64,000 nt of DNA from a virus: positions 1 through 64,000 of IMG/VR virus record IMGVR_UViG_3300034284_002638. One strand, given 5' to 3'. The notes under the pieces are model-generated. The model was not told where the DNA came from. It searched no databases and saw only the letters and a list, made by a program, of their open reading frames with translations. Within the stretch, counting starts at the first letter, position 1; every line of letters begins with the position of its first letter. The position numbers and the translations under genes were made by a program. This document shows positions 18,203 through 25,320 of this stretch, one piece after another.

Positions 18203-18541
18203 TCAGTCCCCCTTGACAATTCTTATGGAGTCCTCGGGCGTGTCGGGGGTAGAGAATTCAAACAATTGCGAATCTTCAAGGGCTTCCATCTGGTGGCGTA
18301 GACCGAGAGGCACATGAAATATGTCTCCCGTATTCAGAACGGTTTCAGAAGCGGATTCCAAGTCGTCACAATACCCGTGCCGGACAATGACCTTGCCTAC
18401 GCAATAAAAAGTTTCCACCTTAATTTTGTGATAATGAAAAGAGCACTTTTTCCCCTTATTAAAACACAATATCTTGCCGCAGTACCCATCCGCGTTGTGT
18501 ATGATCTTCTCGTGACCCCAGCCCTTCTCTATCATTTGCAT
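18203..18541 (-). CDS. Cupin domain protein (sugar-isomerase-like)
   Basis: A 112-aa single-domain cupin. Motif 1 residues HYHKIKVETFY and the second motif (GDIFHVPLGLRHQME) form a double-stranded beta-helix metal site like type II mannose-6-phosphate isomerases and sugar-nucleotide epimerases. MQMIEKGWGHEKII at the N-terminus matches the 'W-G-x-E-x-I' start of that family. It may isomerise or simply bind a sugar phosphate for the adjacent glycosyltransferases. An upstream TTG/ATG extension lacks a ribosome site. Confidence 0.8.
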   Translation of the reverse strand: MQMIEKGWGHEKIIHNADGYCGKILCFNKGKKCSFHYHKIKVETFYCVGKVIVRHGYCDDLESASETVLNTGDIFHVPLGLRHQMEALEDSQLFEFSTPDTPEDSIRIVKGD

Positions 18542-18602
18542 ATCAATATTCCAAAAGATTTCAACATCATATAAGAAAGTTAATTTCAAGTCAACATTAT
18601 AC

Positions 18603-19331
18603 TTGACCGACGATCCGAAACAAAATACAATAGGCCAAGGTGCAAACTTGAAGGATCTTTTCTACAAGCCCGTCAAGATACAGGACAAGGAAGACAATAT
18701 CTTCTTTTGGTCTGATATGCACCTAGGACAAGAGTGCAGAAGTTGGGACGAACCCTTGTACGCCAAAAGAGGATTCTCATCCTTAGAGGAGCACGATTCA
18801 TCTTTGGTCAAGAGATGGAACGAAAAGATTTCTCAAAAAAGCACAATTTTCAACTTGGGGGATATGCTGTTTGGGCACGACGGCGAACGAAGGCTCCTCA
18901 ACTACTTCCAAATTCTAAATTTCAAGACCATGTACCTGCTTTTCGGAAACCACAATGCCGGCATTAAGCAGGTGTTTGATAGATTGGAAGAAAATGAACT
19001 CCAAATAAACTCCGAGAAGAAAGTGGTTTTCTGCCCCAGTTATCTAGAGGCCGTCGTGAATGGAACAATGTGTGTTCTGAGCCACTACGCAATAGCGTCG
19101 TTCAACAAGCAAGGAAAGGGCGCCTTCATGATACACGGGCACTCTCACGGCAACCTGTACGGCTCCGAAATGGGAAAAGTCTTATACAAGGCCAGAGTGG
19201 TTGATGTGGGGGTGGAAAGATACCCGAGCCCGCCTTCGTTCAAGGAAATTAAGGAAAAATTTAAAAACGACCCGGTTAGTTTTGACCACCATGGCTTCAG
19301 CGAGCATTCATGCGAGCGTAGCCGTGGGTAG
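18603..19331 (+). CDS. Calcineurin-like metallophosphoesterase (3' end altered by IS remnant)
   Basis: A 242-aa phosphoesterase with the full set of metal motifs: SDMHLG, LGDMLFG, GNH, VLSHYA and MIHGHSHGNL, then VVDVGVER. Such phage enzymes hydrolyse phosphodi- or monoesters. The last ~12 residues (after SFDHHG) are encoded by a decayed IS605-type right end, so the natural C-terminus was probably replaced. The start is uncertain: no ATG fits, and the TTG chosen has no clear ribosome site. It is the first plus-strand gene after the minus-strand surface cassette and heads the long island operon. Confidence 0.8.
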   Translation: MTDDPKQNTIGQGANLKDLFYKPVKIQDKEDNIFFWSDMHLGQECRSWDEPLYAKRGFSSLEEHDSSLVKRWNEKISQKSTIFNLGDMLFGHDGERRLLNYFQILNFKTMYLLFGNHNAGIKQVFDRLEENELQINSEKKVVFCPSYLEAVVNGTMCVLSHYAIASFNKQGKGAFMIHGHSHGNLYGSEMGKVLYKARVVDVGVERYPSPPSFKEIKEKFKNDPVSFDHHGFSEHSCERSRG

Positions 19332-19336
19332 TTCAC
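19289..19336 (+). mobile_element. Solo decayed IS605-type right end
   Basis: GGCTTCAGCGAGC (13 nt) and GCCGTGGGTAGTTCACAA (18 nt) here are identical to the two arms of the right end of the TnpB element 7.3 kb downstream, but the loop region differs. CCATGGCT and AGCCGTGG still pair over 8 bp (one G-U). No tnpA or tnpB lies next to it. It is most simply a remnant of an earlier insertion whose body was lost. It sits inside the 3' end of the phosphoesterase gene, exactly at the island border. Confidence 0.75.
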
Positions 19337-19399
19337 AACATTTTCGGCAACCACTGGGAGTTTAGTTCTAAAAACAAACCAATTAACGAGGACGACCTT

Positions 19400-19732
19400 A
19401 TGGAAGTGGCAGACACGCTGAAGGCGTTGAAAATGGATCCGGTGGAGAAAAAGCTGCGTGGCATTATTATAGACCACATGTACACGTGCATTGAAGAGGG
19501 GATCGGACTCAAACACTGGATGGATCATCTTGCAAGTATGGACATCTGCGTGCACACCACCCTCCCAGATCTGATAAGATCTTCGATAGGAATGGGCAAA
19601 CAGAAGACATGTCCGTCAGATCCCGACAAAATCACGGTGGAGACAAATTTCGGACAAGTATACATGTCGCATGAGACGGCAGAAAAAATCATGACTCTAG
19701 GCTACATCCCCCTTCCGGAGAAAACAAAATGA
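19400..19732 (+). CDS. KALVLG-family protein (member 1)
   Basis: 110 aa, the leftmost member of the large paralogous family of this island (working name from its C-terminal signature). It shows the mid-protein element as HWMDHLASMDI and the C-terminal signature as MSHETAEKIMTLGYIP with a short tail. The frame stays open upstream of the ATG (reading HNIFGNHWEFSSKNKPINED) up to the IS remnant, so the gene may originally have been longer and been cut by that insertion. It overlaps the next gene by 4 nt (ATGA). Function unknown. Confidence 0.7.
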   Translation: MEVADTLKALKMDPVEKKLRGIIIDHMYTCIEEGIGLKHWMDHLASMDICVHTTLPDLIRSSIGMGKQKTCPSDPDKITVETNFGQVYMSHETAEKIMTLGYIPLPEKTK

Positions 19733-19947
19733 CAAAAATTGAACTGCTTGAGTACCTCACAAGAATGGCCAAGGAATACAGATCCGGATGCGCAGCCTCC
19801 GTGATCAGGAACAGACACATGAACGAGACCAACGGCGAGTGCAACGCCGACCAGAACACAATAGACGCCATCTTGGTAGATTTTATAAACCGCATCGGCG
19901 TGGACCAACATGTGGACTACGGCTTGTACACGAGGGATTTAAATTGA
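19729..19947 (+). CDS. Small protein, unknown
   Basis: 72 aa, acidic, starting MTKIELLEYLTRMAKEYRSG and ending in DYGLYTRDLN. It has no KALVLG signature. Its start overlaps the previous stop (ATGA) and its stop overlaps the next TTG start (TTGA), so it is embedded in the coupled operon. No family recognised. Confidence 0.6.
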   Translation: MTKIELLEYLTRMAKEYRSGCAASVIRNRHMNETNGECNADQNTIDAILVDFINRIGVDQHVDYGLYTRDLN

Positions 19948-20510
19948 AAATATACATTGGACCATATTTAAAATGGTGGGGTCCGTATCAGATTGCCGAT
20001 TTGCTCAAGTTTGTCGGCGTTCCAAAAGAACTCCGGGAAAAGATAGGCAAGCGTCTTGCCGATACTCCTCTCCTAGGAATATGCGAGTGGATTCACGCTC
20101 GCCGCAAGCGCACGGTCAAAATTCGCATAGACAACTACGATGTGTGGGGGATGGACAGCACCATCGCCTTGATAGCCTTGCCGTTGCTCAAGAAACTTAA
20201 GGAAAAGAAACAAGGATCTCCCCACGTAGACGACGAAGATGTTCCAGAGCATCTTCGTGTCGCCGCCGCAACGCCCTTGACAGAAGAGGAACAACACTGC
20301 GGATATCCCGACAATAATTTTCACCTCCGATGGGAGTGGGTGGTCGACGAAATAATCTGGGGGTTTGAGAACATGATCGCGGATGACGAAGGAAAGACCG
20401 AATTCTACAAAGAAGGCAGGCTGGATCTTGAAGCCCATAAGAAGTTCCACGACAGAATCCAGAACGCTATGTGTTTGTTCGGGAAGTACCTTCAAGGAAT
20501 GTGGGACTAA
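19944..20510 (+). CDS. Conserved T4-like phage protein ('KIYIGPY...FGKYLQGMWD')
   Basis: 188 aa. The N-terminus KIYIGPYLKWWGPYQIA, the middle IRIDNYDVWGMDSTIALI and VDDEDVPEHL, and the end FGKYLQGMWD match a hypothetical protein present in very many T4-like phages; its role is not known to me. A TTG start that overlaps the previous stop is used; an ATG far upstream is in this frame but the extra sequence is non-coding in character. It shows that ordinary phage core genes are interspersed in the island. Confidence 0.85.
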   Translation: MKIYIGPYLKWWGPYQIADLLKFVGVPKELREKIGKRLADTPLLGICEWIHARRKRTVKIRIDNYDVWGMDSTIALIALPLLKKLKEKKQGSPHVDDEDVPEHLRVAAATPLTEEEQHCGYPDNNFHLRWEWVVDEIIWGFENMIADDEGKTEFYKEGRLDLEAHKKFHDRIQNAMCLFGKYLQGMWD

Positions 20511-20541
20511 GTTCCTTTGCATCGCTAAAAAAGAGACTATA

Positions 20542-20850
20542 ATGGGCGTAGAAAAACTAAGAACACTGCTGCGTCGCAAACTTGGGTGCATAAGAAAGGA
20601 TCTCTGGCTCGGGGGGGCTCACGGCGCAGATTGCGAATACCGCCACCAGATCGCCACGGAGAGGGCTTGGGCGGCTTACCTTGTCTCGATTGGATGTAAA
20701 CTTGTAGAGGAGCACGCGATCCGAAGAGACTTTGAGAGCGCGTTTAACGATGTCGCCCCGGGCACGATGTGCGTCAAGGTAGAAAGCGACTTCGTATTTA
20801 TCCCCGGAGAACTAGCCGCGAAGATTCTCGTATTGGGAGTTCTGCCGTGA
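20542..20850 (+). CDS. KALVLG-family protein (member 2)
   Basis: 102 aa with all three family elements: N-terminal helix VEKLRTLLRRKLGCI, central WAAYLVSIGC, and C-terminal FIPGELAAKILVLGVLP at the stop. A 31-nt gap precedes it with no strong ribosome site. Function unknown. Confidence 0.75.
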   Translation: MGVEKLRTLLRRKLGCIRKDLWLGGAHGADCEYRHQIATERAWAAYLVSIGCKLVEEHAIRRDFESAFNDVAPGTMCVKVESDFVFIPGELAAKILVLGVLP

Positions 20851-20892
20851 CAAAAAAAATGTCGCACATCAAAAACTACTGGGCGATCTGAA

Positions 20893-21111
20893 ATGAAACT
20901 CTTTGCTTGCTACGCGATCTTCGCCCTGTTTGTCTCTTCTTGCTTCATGTCTCACCGCCATGAAGACTTCAAGTACTTGTCACTTTTCTCGGCGGGCGTC
21001 CTGCTGGGTTTCTTGGGCAACGAAATGTTCTCGACGGATTCCATAAAGACGAGAAGGGAGATGCCCAAGGGACCTCCTCCAGCGTTGCGCCCCAAGAGGC
21101 AAATAACATGA
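20893..21111 (+). CDS. Small membrane protein
   Basis: 72 aa. MKLFACYAIFALFVSSCFMS forms a signal or first membrane helix (possible lipobox around SSC), and a second hydrophobic stretch (YLSLFSAGVLLGFLG) follows; the C-terminus is basic and Pro-rich. It overlaps the next ORF by ATGA. It may be an inner-membrane or lipoprotein accessory; no family is recognised. Confidence 0.6.
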   Translation: MKLFACYAIFALFVSSCFMSHRHEDFKYLSLFSAGVLLGFLGNEMFSTDSIKTRREMPKGPPPALRPKRQIT

Positions 21112-21242
21112 ACTTCAATGATTTCTGTATAGTGGTCATCGCATACCTCTATATTGACTCTTGGATGACGGCCTTTCGTTTGAGAGGCATGCAGAAGAAA
21201 ATCGAGGAACTCCAGAAGGCACTGGGGATTAACGATGAGTGA
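21108..21242 (+). CDS. Very small membrane-anchored protein
   Basis: 44 aa: MNFNDFCIVVIAYLYIDSWM is a single hydrophobic helix, followed by a short amphipathic helix rich in Lys and Glu. ATGA coupling upstream and an 8-nt overlap downstream fit the operon pattern. Unknown function. Confidence 0.5.
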   Translation: MNFNDFCIVVIAYLYIDSWMTAFRLRGMQKKIEELQKALGINDE

Positions 21243-21459
21243 CAAGAAAGATTGGAAACAGAAACAACTAGAAGCCATCCGATCCGGCTATACTCGCTCC
21301 AAAGAATTGGCAGAAGAAATATGGCTTGAGGGGAACCACGAGGGAACCCCCAATGATTTCTATTATTTCCAGTGTGGTTTTGTGGCCGGGTTGAATTATC
21401 AACGGCTGAAGGCTTTGGAAAAGCTGAGCGAACTTGATCAAGAATTGGGGTTTCAATAA
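21235..21459 (+). CDS. Small hypothetical protein
   Basis: 74 aa, highly charged and helical (KKDWKQKQLEAIRSGYTRSK; LKALEKLSELDQEL). The middle CGFVAGLNYQRLKAL resembles phage proteins of the 'xxFxAGxxxxR' kind often annotated as hypothetical. Overlaps its neighbours. Unknown function. Confidence 0.6.
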   Translation: MSDKKDWKQKQLEAIRSGYTRSKELAEEIWLEGNHEGTPNDFYYFQCGFVAGLNYQRLKALEKLSELDQELGFQ

Positions 21460-21971
21460 TGAATAAGATACTTTACTTCTTGAGTACCGGGGTAATAATG
21501 CTCTCTATCTTTGACAGTTTCAAGACGAAAAAGGCTCCGGAAGACATCGTCTACCATTCCCTATCCGCCGAGGGCACCGTGGAATCCATCCACATCGGGG
21601 GCCGCACCGAGGTGGCGAAGGTCGTCGGAGCCAAGCTGACAAGGCACGGCAGATACTCAAAGACCACTAGATGGGGAAGAAGGACAGACCTCTGGACACT
21701 GGATGCGGAAATAATCCAGCCCGAGGGCGAGAAGAACTACTTCGCCCCGCACCTTGACGGCATGGTGGATGTAAAACAGAAATCTGGGCAGTTGACAGAA
21801 CACGGAGAGCGCCCTTGGGATGCACTGACCAATATGTGCGTTGGTTGGGATCAGTTAAGATTCGCCAATATCGTATTCAAGGACGACAAACCCGTGAGCG
21901 TCTACTTCTCCCATTTGAAATTTTCTGAGGGTGAGTGGATAATGGTTGCCTCTTATGTGGCAAACTTTTGA
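21459..21971 (+). CDS. Membrane-anchored or secreted protein, unknown
   Basis: 170 aa with an N-terminal hydrophobic segment (ILYFLSTGVIMLSIF) that could be a signal anchor. The remainder is a beta-rich globular domain (EGTVESIHIGGRTEVAKVV; WGRRTDLWTLDAEI; VDVKQKSGQL). Start overlaps the previous stop by one base (AATGA). No family recognised. Confidence 0.6.
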   Translation: MNKILYFLSTGVIMLSIFDSFKTKKAPEDIVYHSLSAEGTVESIHIGGRTEVAKVVGAKLTRHGRYSKTTRWGRRTDLWTLDAEIIQPEGEKNYFAPHLDGMVDVKQKSGQLTEHGERPWDALTNMCVGWDQLRFANIVFKDDKPVSVYFSHLKFSEGEWIMVASYVANF

Positions 21972-21980
21972 AAGTACTAG

Positions 21981-22424
21981 ATGAGTTCTCACATCAAAAT
22001 CCAGAAACCCGACTCGTGGGCCAACAATCCCGTGCTTGTCGCCGGAGAGTTGGCGTTGGACACTAACGCGAACATGCTGAAGGTGGGCGACGGCGTGACG
22101 GCTTGGACCGAACTTCCCTATATTTCTTCAGACCGTTGGCGCTCGCCCGGAGCCGAGGAGGCAGACAGGCCGAGGGAAAAATTAAAAGACATGATCTTCT
22201 TGAAATATGTCAACATGCTGCGGGAAGAACTCGGCAGGATTGTGATGCCTTCGGATCTGACCGGTCCTGAGCCGAATGGTTGGCGAACTTGGATGGAGAG
22301 ACATGGCCTGAAATACTTGAAGCCGACGAAGGATCATGTGGATGTTCCCTTCATGGGGGGCGAGTCCATATACATGCCAAGAGACTTCGCGGACAAGGCT
22401 CTGGTGCTGGGGTTTCTGCCATGA
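21981..22424 (+). CDS. KALVLG-family protein fused to tail-fibre-type repeat (member 3)
   Basis: 147 aa made of two parts. Residues 1-50 contain NPVLVAGELALDTNANMLKV and GDGVTAWTELPY, the repeat that opens many phage tail-fibre and receptor-binding proteins. Residues 60-147 are a complete KALVLG domain: helix LKDMIFLKYVNMLREELG, central WRTWMERHGL, and C-terminal YMPRDFADKALVLGFLP. The fusion links the family to a virion-type module and suggests domain shuffling. Its terminal CCATGA provides the ATG of the next gene. Confidence 0.8.
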   Translation: MSSHIKIQKPDSWANNPVLVAGELALDTNANMLKVGDGVTAWTELPYISSDRWRSPGAEEADRPREKLKDMIFLKYVNMLREELGRIVMPSDLTGPEPNGWRTWMERHGLKYLKPTKDHVDVPFMGGESIYMPRDFADKALVLGFLP

Positions 22425-22564
22425 TCGCCGTTGAAATTTTCGTACTAGCCATCGCGATATCAATCGTCTTCTGGCTGTTCGCCATGCCGGTCATGATTCT
22501 TTGTTTATGGTTCATTCAGAGATTCTTTCCTTCCCCCGACACCACTGATCCGGGGCCGAAATGA
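22421..22564 (+). CDS. Single-helix membrane protein
   Basis: 47 aa, almost entirely one or two hydrophobic segments (IFVLAIAISIVFWLFAM; VMILCLWFIQRFF) with a Pro/Asp-rich tail. Its ATG overlaps the previous stop and its stop overlaps the next ATG. Small membrane proteins of this kind may be holin-like or superinfection factors, but nothing specific supports that. Confidence 0.55.
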   Translation: MIAVEIFVLAIAISIVFWLFAMPVMILCLWFIQRFFPSPDTTDPGPK

Positions 22565-22863
22565 CAAAGGTAGAAAAAGCAGACAGGCTCTACCAGATAT
22601 TCAAGCGTAGATTTGATGAGATCAAAGACGACATCGTTCGTGGCTCGGCGAAAAACCGAATCTTCTTGATCAACGAAAAGATAGAAGAATACATGGAAAA
22701 ACTGCATCCTCACGCAAGGATGATGCACCAAGAAACCCTTGTTTACTTGATCAACGAGCAAGTCGTGGACGCGATTGCCGTGATAAGCCCGGTCCACGAA
22801 AAAAAGGTCATCGTATTAGAAGTGGAATACGCAAATAAGATTTTGGTGTTGGGGCTGCCATGA
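22561..22863 (+). CDS. KALVLG-family protein (member 4)
   Basis: 100 aa. N-terminal MTKVEKADRLYQIFKRRFDE, central IEEYMEKLHP, C-terminal VEYANKILVLGLP. It is the closest sibling of the gene that follows (MTKREKADKLHLMFRNRFDE), so the two arose by a recent tandem duplication. ATGA overlap at both ends. Confidence 0.75.
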   Translation: MTKVEKADRLYQIFKRRFDEIKDDIVRGSAKNRIFLINEKIEEYMEKLHPHARMMHQETLVYLINEQVVDAIAVISPVHEKKVIVLEVEYANKILVLGLP

Positions 22864-23420
22864 CCAAAAGGGAAAAAGCAGACAAGTTGCATCTGATGTT
22901 CAGAAACAGATTCGACGAGATCAAGTGCTATGGGGGTTTCGGCTATTCGGCCGGCGTCAAAGGAATTGACGAGTATATGGAAAGATTGAAGCCTGATGTT
23001 ATAATGGTGCGTTGTGTCCATCTTGTATCCGTGATCAACAACGATTTCGTGGATTCAATCGCCGTGAGGAATCCTTATGACGGCGACAAGGCCATCGTTA
23101 TGGATGCGGGGTATGCCGACAAGATACTCGTGCTGGGACTACCACGAATAAAAAAAATAGAGTTGGGGCTGATCGGACTGGGTTTCGCCACCTTGCTTTT
23201 TCTGACGCCTTTTCTGAACGAAATCCACAAGAAAAATATTGAATCCCTCCGGGAACCGCCGGTCTTCAGAATCGAGGAACACCCGAGACTTCAGGCCCAC
23301 TGCAAGACATGCGAGCGTTGCAGGGAAATGGTATATAATCCCGAAAAGCCTACCCCGCCGATTTGCGACATCGGCATGGGCCTCATGGTAGAGGACGTCA
23401 AGGAAAGGTGGGGAAAATGA
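22860..23420 (+). CDS. KALVLG-family protein with membrane helix and Cys cluster (member 5)
   Basis: 186 aa. Residues 1-95 are a KALVLG domain (central IDEYMERLKP; signature AGYADKILVLGLP). The frame then continues into a membrane helix (LIGLGFATLLFLTPF, ~103-117) and a cysteine-rich tail (CKTCERCREM) resembling a metal site. So here the signature is internal rather than terminal. The extension may be a captured gene. Overlaps the next gene by ATGA. Confidence 0.72.
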   Translation: MTKREKADKLHLMFRNRFDEIKCYGGFGYSAGVKGIDEYMERLKPDVIMVRCVHLVSVINNDFVDSIAVRNPYDGDKAIVMDAGYADKILVLGLPRIKKIELGLIGLGFATLLFLTPFLNEIHKKNIESLREPPVFRIEEHPRLQAHCKTCERCREMVYNPEKPTPPICDIGMGLMVEDVKERWGK

Positions 23421-23833
23421 CCGAAGAATGCGCCGATCCCGAAGCCCCGAAAGAGAATTGCGTCTCCTGCGGGAAGATCGTCCACACGTGCGAGAGGAAG
23501 ACCCCCGTCAACGACAGTTATCTCTGCCCGGCACACGGAGAAGGATGGCAGTTGGACGATGGAGTCTGGGTCTGCGGCGCGGAATGCGAAGAAAAATACT
23601 TCAGGAGGGAGTCTTTCAAGCGGGACATCAAATTTTTCCATCCGTTCAACTTTCTGGTTTTCAGAAAGCCCAAGATGGACGACCCCGAATGGCACCCCAG
23701 CGATGATCTATGCCAGTACGGATTCAGTCTGGATTTGACCACCGAATTGTACTACTACACATACGATTGGGGTCGTGGCATCAATTTCAGAATTCTGGGC
23801 TTCGGATTTGAATGGACGAAGGTGAAAATGTGA
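23417..23833 (+). CDS. Cys-rich zinc-finger-like protein, paralogue A1
   Basis: 138 aa. The N-terminal half has Cys in CVSCGKIVHTC, LCPAHGEGW and CGAECEEKY, a likely treble-clef or double zinc site. The C-terminal half is FFHPFNFLVF, DDPEWHPSDDL and TYDWGRGINFRILGFGFE. A second copy, 16.9 kb downstream, shares most of both halves. Each copy is followed by a copy of the 84-aa B gene, which indicates block duplication. Function unknown. Confidence 0.7.
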   Translation: MTEECADPEAPKENCVSCGKIVHTCERKTPVNDSYLCPAHGEGWQLDDGVWVCGAECEEKYFRRESFKRDIKFFHPFNFLVFRKPKMDDPEWHPSDDLCQYGFSLDLTTELYYYTYDWGRGINFRILGFGFEWTKVKM

Positions 23834-24084
23834 AAAACTGGGAATTCACCCTAGAACTGACGGGCGCGGAAGACTTGACCACCGAACTGGCCGACGCTTT
23901 GTTCCTTGCGGGGTGCGCCGACGCAACCCTCAGCAAGTCCGGAGGCAAGTTGTGGCTGGACTTTGACAGGGACTCTGAATCCTTGGAAGAGGCCGTTCGG
24001 ACTGCCATTGATAATGTGCGCCGTGCCGGCGAGAGGCTGGGTTTTTCTTTGGACGCCAAGGAGGCGAGAGATGGAGATCGGTGA
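23830..24084 (+). CDS. Small paralogue B1
   Basis: 84 aa. A GTG start overlapping the previous stop (GTGA) is chosen because it gives the same length as its paralogue at 41.0 kb; an ATG six codons upstream is also possible. Shared pieces include FTLELTGAEDLTTELADAL, FLAGCADAT and a helical SLEEAVRTAIDNVRRAGERL. The ferredoxin-like strand-helix pattern suggests a small regulatory or binding domain. Function unknown. Confidence 0.65.
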   Translation: MKNWEFTLELTGAEDLTTELADALFLAGCADATLSKSGGKLWLDFDRDSESLEEAVRTAIDNVRRAGERLGFSLDAKEARDGDR

Positions 24085-24478
24085 TAAGATAGAGGGAGTT
24101 TCCGGCCGCTTCGGGGATTTCGTGGGCTCGTTCAACAAGAGCGACATGGAGCCCGACCCGAACTTGGAGTACATCTACGATCACGGCACTGTCTTCTGCG
24201 AGGAGGCTCCGTACAATCTTCCCACAGAATACGCTTGCCGTGGGCGCAAGATCGCAGTCAATGTCAGGAAGCAGAAAGGATATTCTTGTAAATACAGCTT
24301 CAACTTCATAGACGACGAGACCAAAAAGGAATACCATACCCACTACGGATGGAGCCTCATCCCCAACACCTCCGAGAACTTGCTGAGGCTTGAGGAGATC
24401 AGAGGGCTCAATGATCAGATTAATCAGCTCGGAATTCGCATAGGGGCGGTCAGGAAGGAAATGGGTCACCTGGGGTGA
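24071..24478 (+). CDS. Paralogue C1, unknown
   Basis: 135 aa, beginning MEIGDKIEGVSGRFGDFVGS and containing FCEEAPYNLPTEYACRGRKI and a C-terminal helix (LRLEEIRGLNDQINQLG). A close copy lies 8.5 kb downstream. The start overlaps the B1 gene by 14 nt. The beta-rich middle and conserved Cys/Trp suggest a globular domain. No function known. Confidence 0.65.
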   Translation: MEIGDKIEGVSGRFGDFVGSFNKSDMEPDPNLEYIYDHGTVFCEEAPYNLPTEYACRGRKIAVNVRKQKGYSCKYSFNFIDDETKKEYHTHYGWSLIPNTSENLLRLEEIRGLNDQINQLGIRIGAVRKEMGHLG

Positions 24479-24482
24479 GAAG

Positions 24483-24737
24483 ATGACACGCAGTTTGATA
24501 GCAATTTCAATACTTTTCCTCTCCGCTTGCGGAGTGAACCAAGAAAAAACTTATAGAGTCTACGATGTGACAGACGCTAGTGGCAAAACATATCGCAATC
24601 TAAATCATTCAGGCGGCGATGTTTTCATAGACTACGACGGAAATCAATACATTTTCAACGGAAACTACACGGTAATAACCAGAAAAGTTTCGGGCGAACA
24701 GTTTTTGAGGGAAGTTCAACACCGAGAAAAGCCTTGA
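24483..24737 (+). CDS. Small lipoprotein
   Basis: 84 aa with a clear type II signal: MTRSLIAISILFLSAC, lipobox LSAC, so the mature protein would be a lipid-anchored 70-residue beta-rich domain (YRVYDVTDASGKTYRN). Phage lipoproteins of this type often block superinfection, but that is only a possibility here. Confidence 0.65.
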   Translation: MTRSLIAISILFLSACGVNQEKTYRVYDVTDASGKTYRNLNHSGGDVFIDYDGNQYIFNGNYTVITRKVSGEQFLREVQHREKP

Positions 24738-25006
24738 GAGAAATTGAACAAAAACTCAATCAGATGATGATCAAACTTATGGCCTTTCTTTTTGAGAGCG
24801 CCCAGAACGGAAGTTTCGGCTGGGATGACTGGCTGGCGACGAACGGAATAACGACGACGCCCGAAAACAAGGACGAATATTGGGCGGTGACAATCAATAC
24901 TGCATTTTCTAACAAAGGAGAATGCTATGCGCGGCATGAGGCGACCACATTCCATGTCCCCAAGGAACTTGCCACGAAAGCCCTCGTGCTGGGGTTCTTG
25001 CCATGA
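24734..25006 (+). CDS. KALVLG-family protein (member 6)
   Basis: 90 aa with a TTG start overlapping the previous stop (TTGA). Elements: IEQKLNQMMIKLMAFLFESA, WDDWLATNGI and HVPKELATKALVLGFLP, the textbook form of the signature. The Trp doublet context (GWDDWLA) is typical. Its terminal CCATGA starts the next gene. Confidence 0.75.
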   Translation: MREIEQKLNQMMIKLMAFLFESAQNGSFGWDDWLATNGITTTPENKDEYWAVTINTAFSNKGECYARHEATTFHVPKELATKALVLGFLP

Positions 25007-25254
25007 ATCTTGATCGTCTTGAAGCCGCCGAGAAGATTGAGAGCCTCCTGGCCCTCAAATACGACCGTGACTTCTACATGACGGGGAAGTCATGGAGTGA
25101 CTACCTTGAGTCCATAGGGTGCTTCTCCGACCCCCATTATTCGTTCTTCAAGGTGGTAGATCCGGAGAGTTTCCACAAGCGCGGCGGCCTTACTTTCGTG
25201 AGAATACCCGAAGAATTCGCCTTCAAGGTCTTGGTGCTGGGCGAGTTTCCTTGA
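25003..25254 (+). CDS. KALVLG-family protein (member 7)
   Basis: 83 aa, a compact member: LEAAEKIESLLALKYD, WSDYLESIGC, and RIPEEFAFKVLVLGEFP. It is the last gene before the TnpB element, which begins only a few bases after its stop. Confidence 0.75.
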   Translation: MNLDRLEAAEKIESLLALKYDRDFYMTGKSWSDYLESIGCFSDPHYSFFKVVDPESFHKRGGLTFVRIPEEFAFKVLVLGEFP

Positions 25255-25296
25255 ACTTTACATCTATAAAAAAGGGACTACGAGAAAAGCACGCAT

Positions 25297-25320
25297 AGAC
25301 CCGTATGGATAAACGGGTCT
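25297..25320 (+). repeat. Left-end hairpin overlapping tnpB start
   Basis: AGACCCGT (25297-25304) pairs with ACGGGTCT (25313-25320). The 8-nt loop begins with the ATG of tnpB. It may be the LE recognition hairpin for a Y1 transposase, or an mRNA structure that hides the start codon and limits TnpB translation. Confidence 0.6.

Noticed and set aside
19788-19943. Upstream extension of the conserved phage gene starting at 19944
   Set aside because: It is Arg/His-rich out-of-frame sequence of the previous gene, and the conserved protein begins at KIYIGPY.
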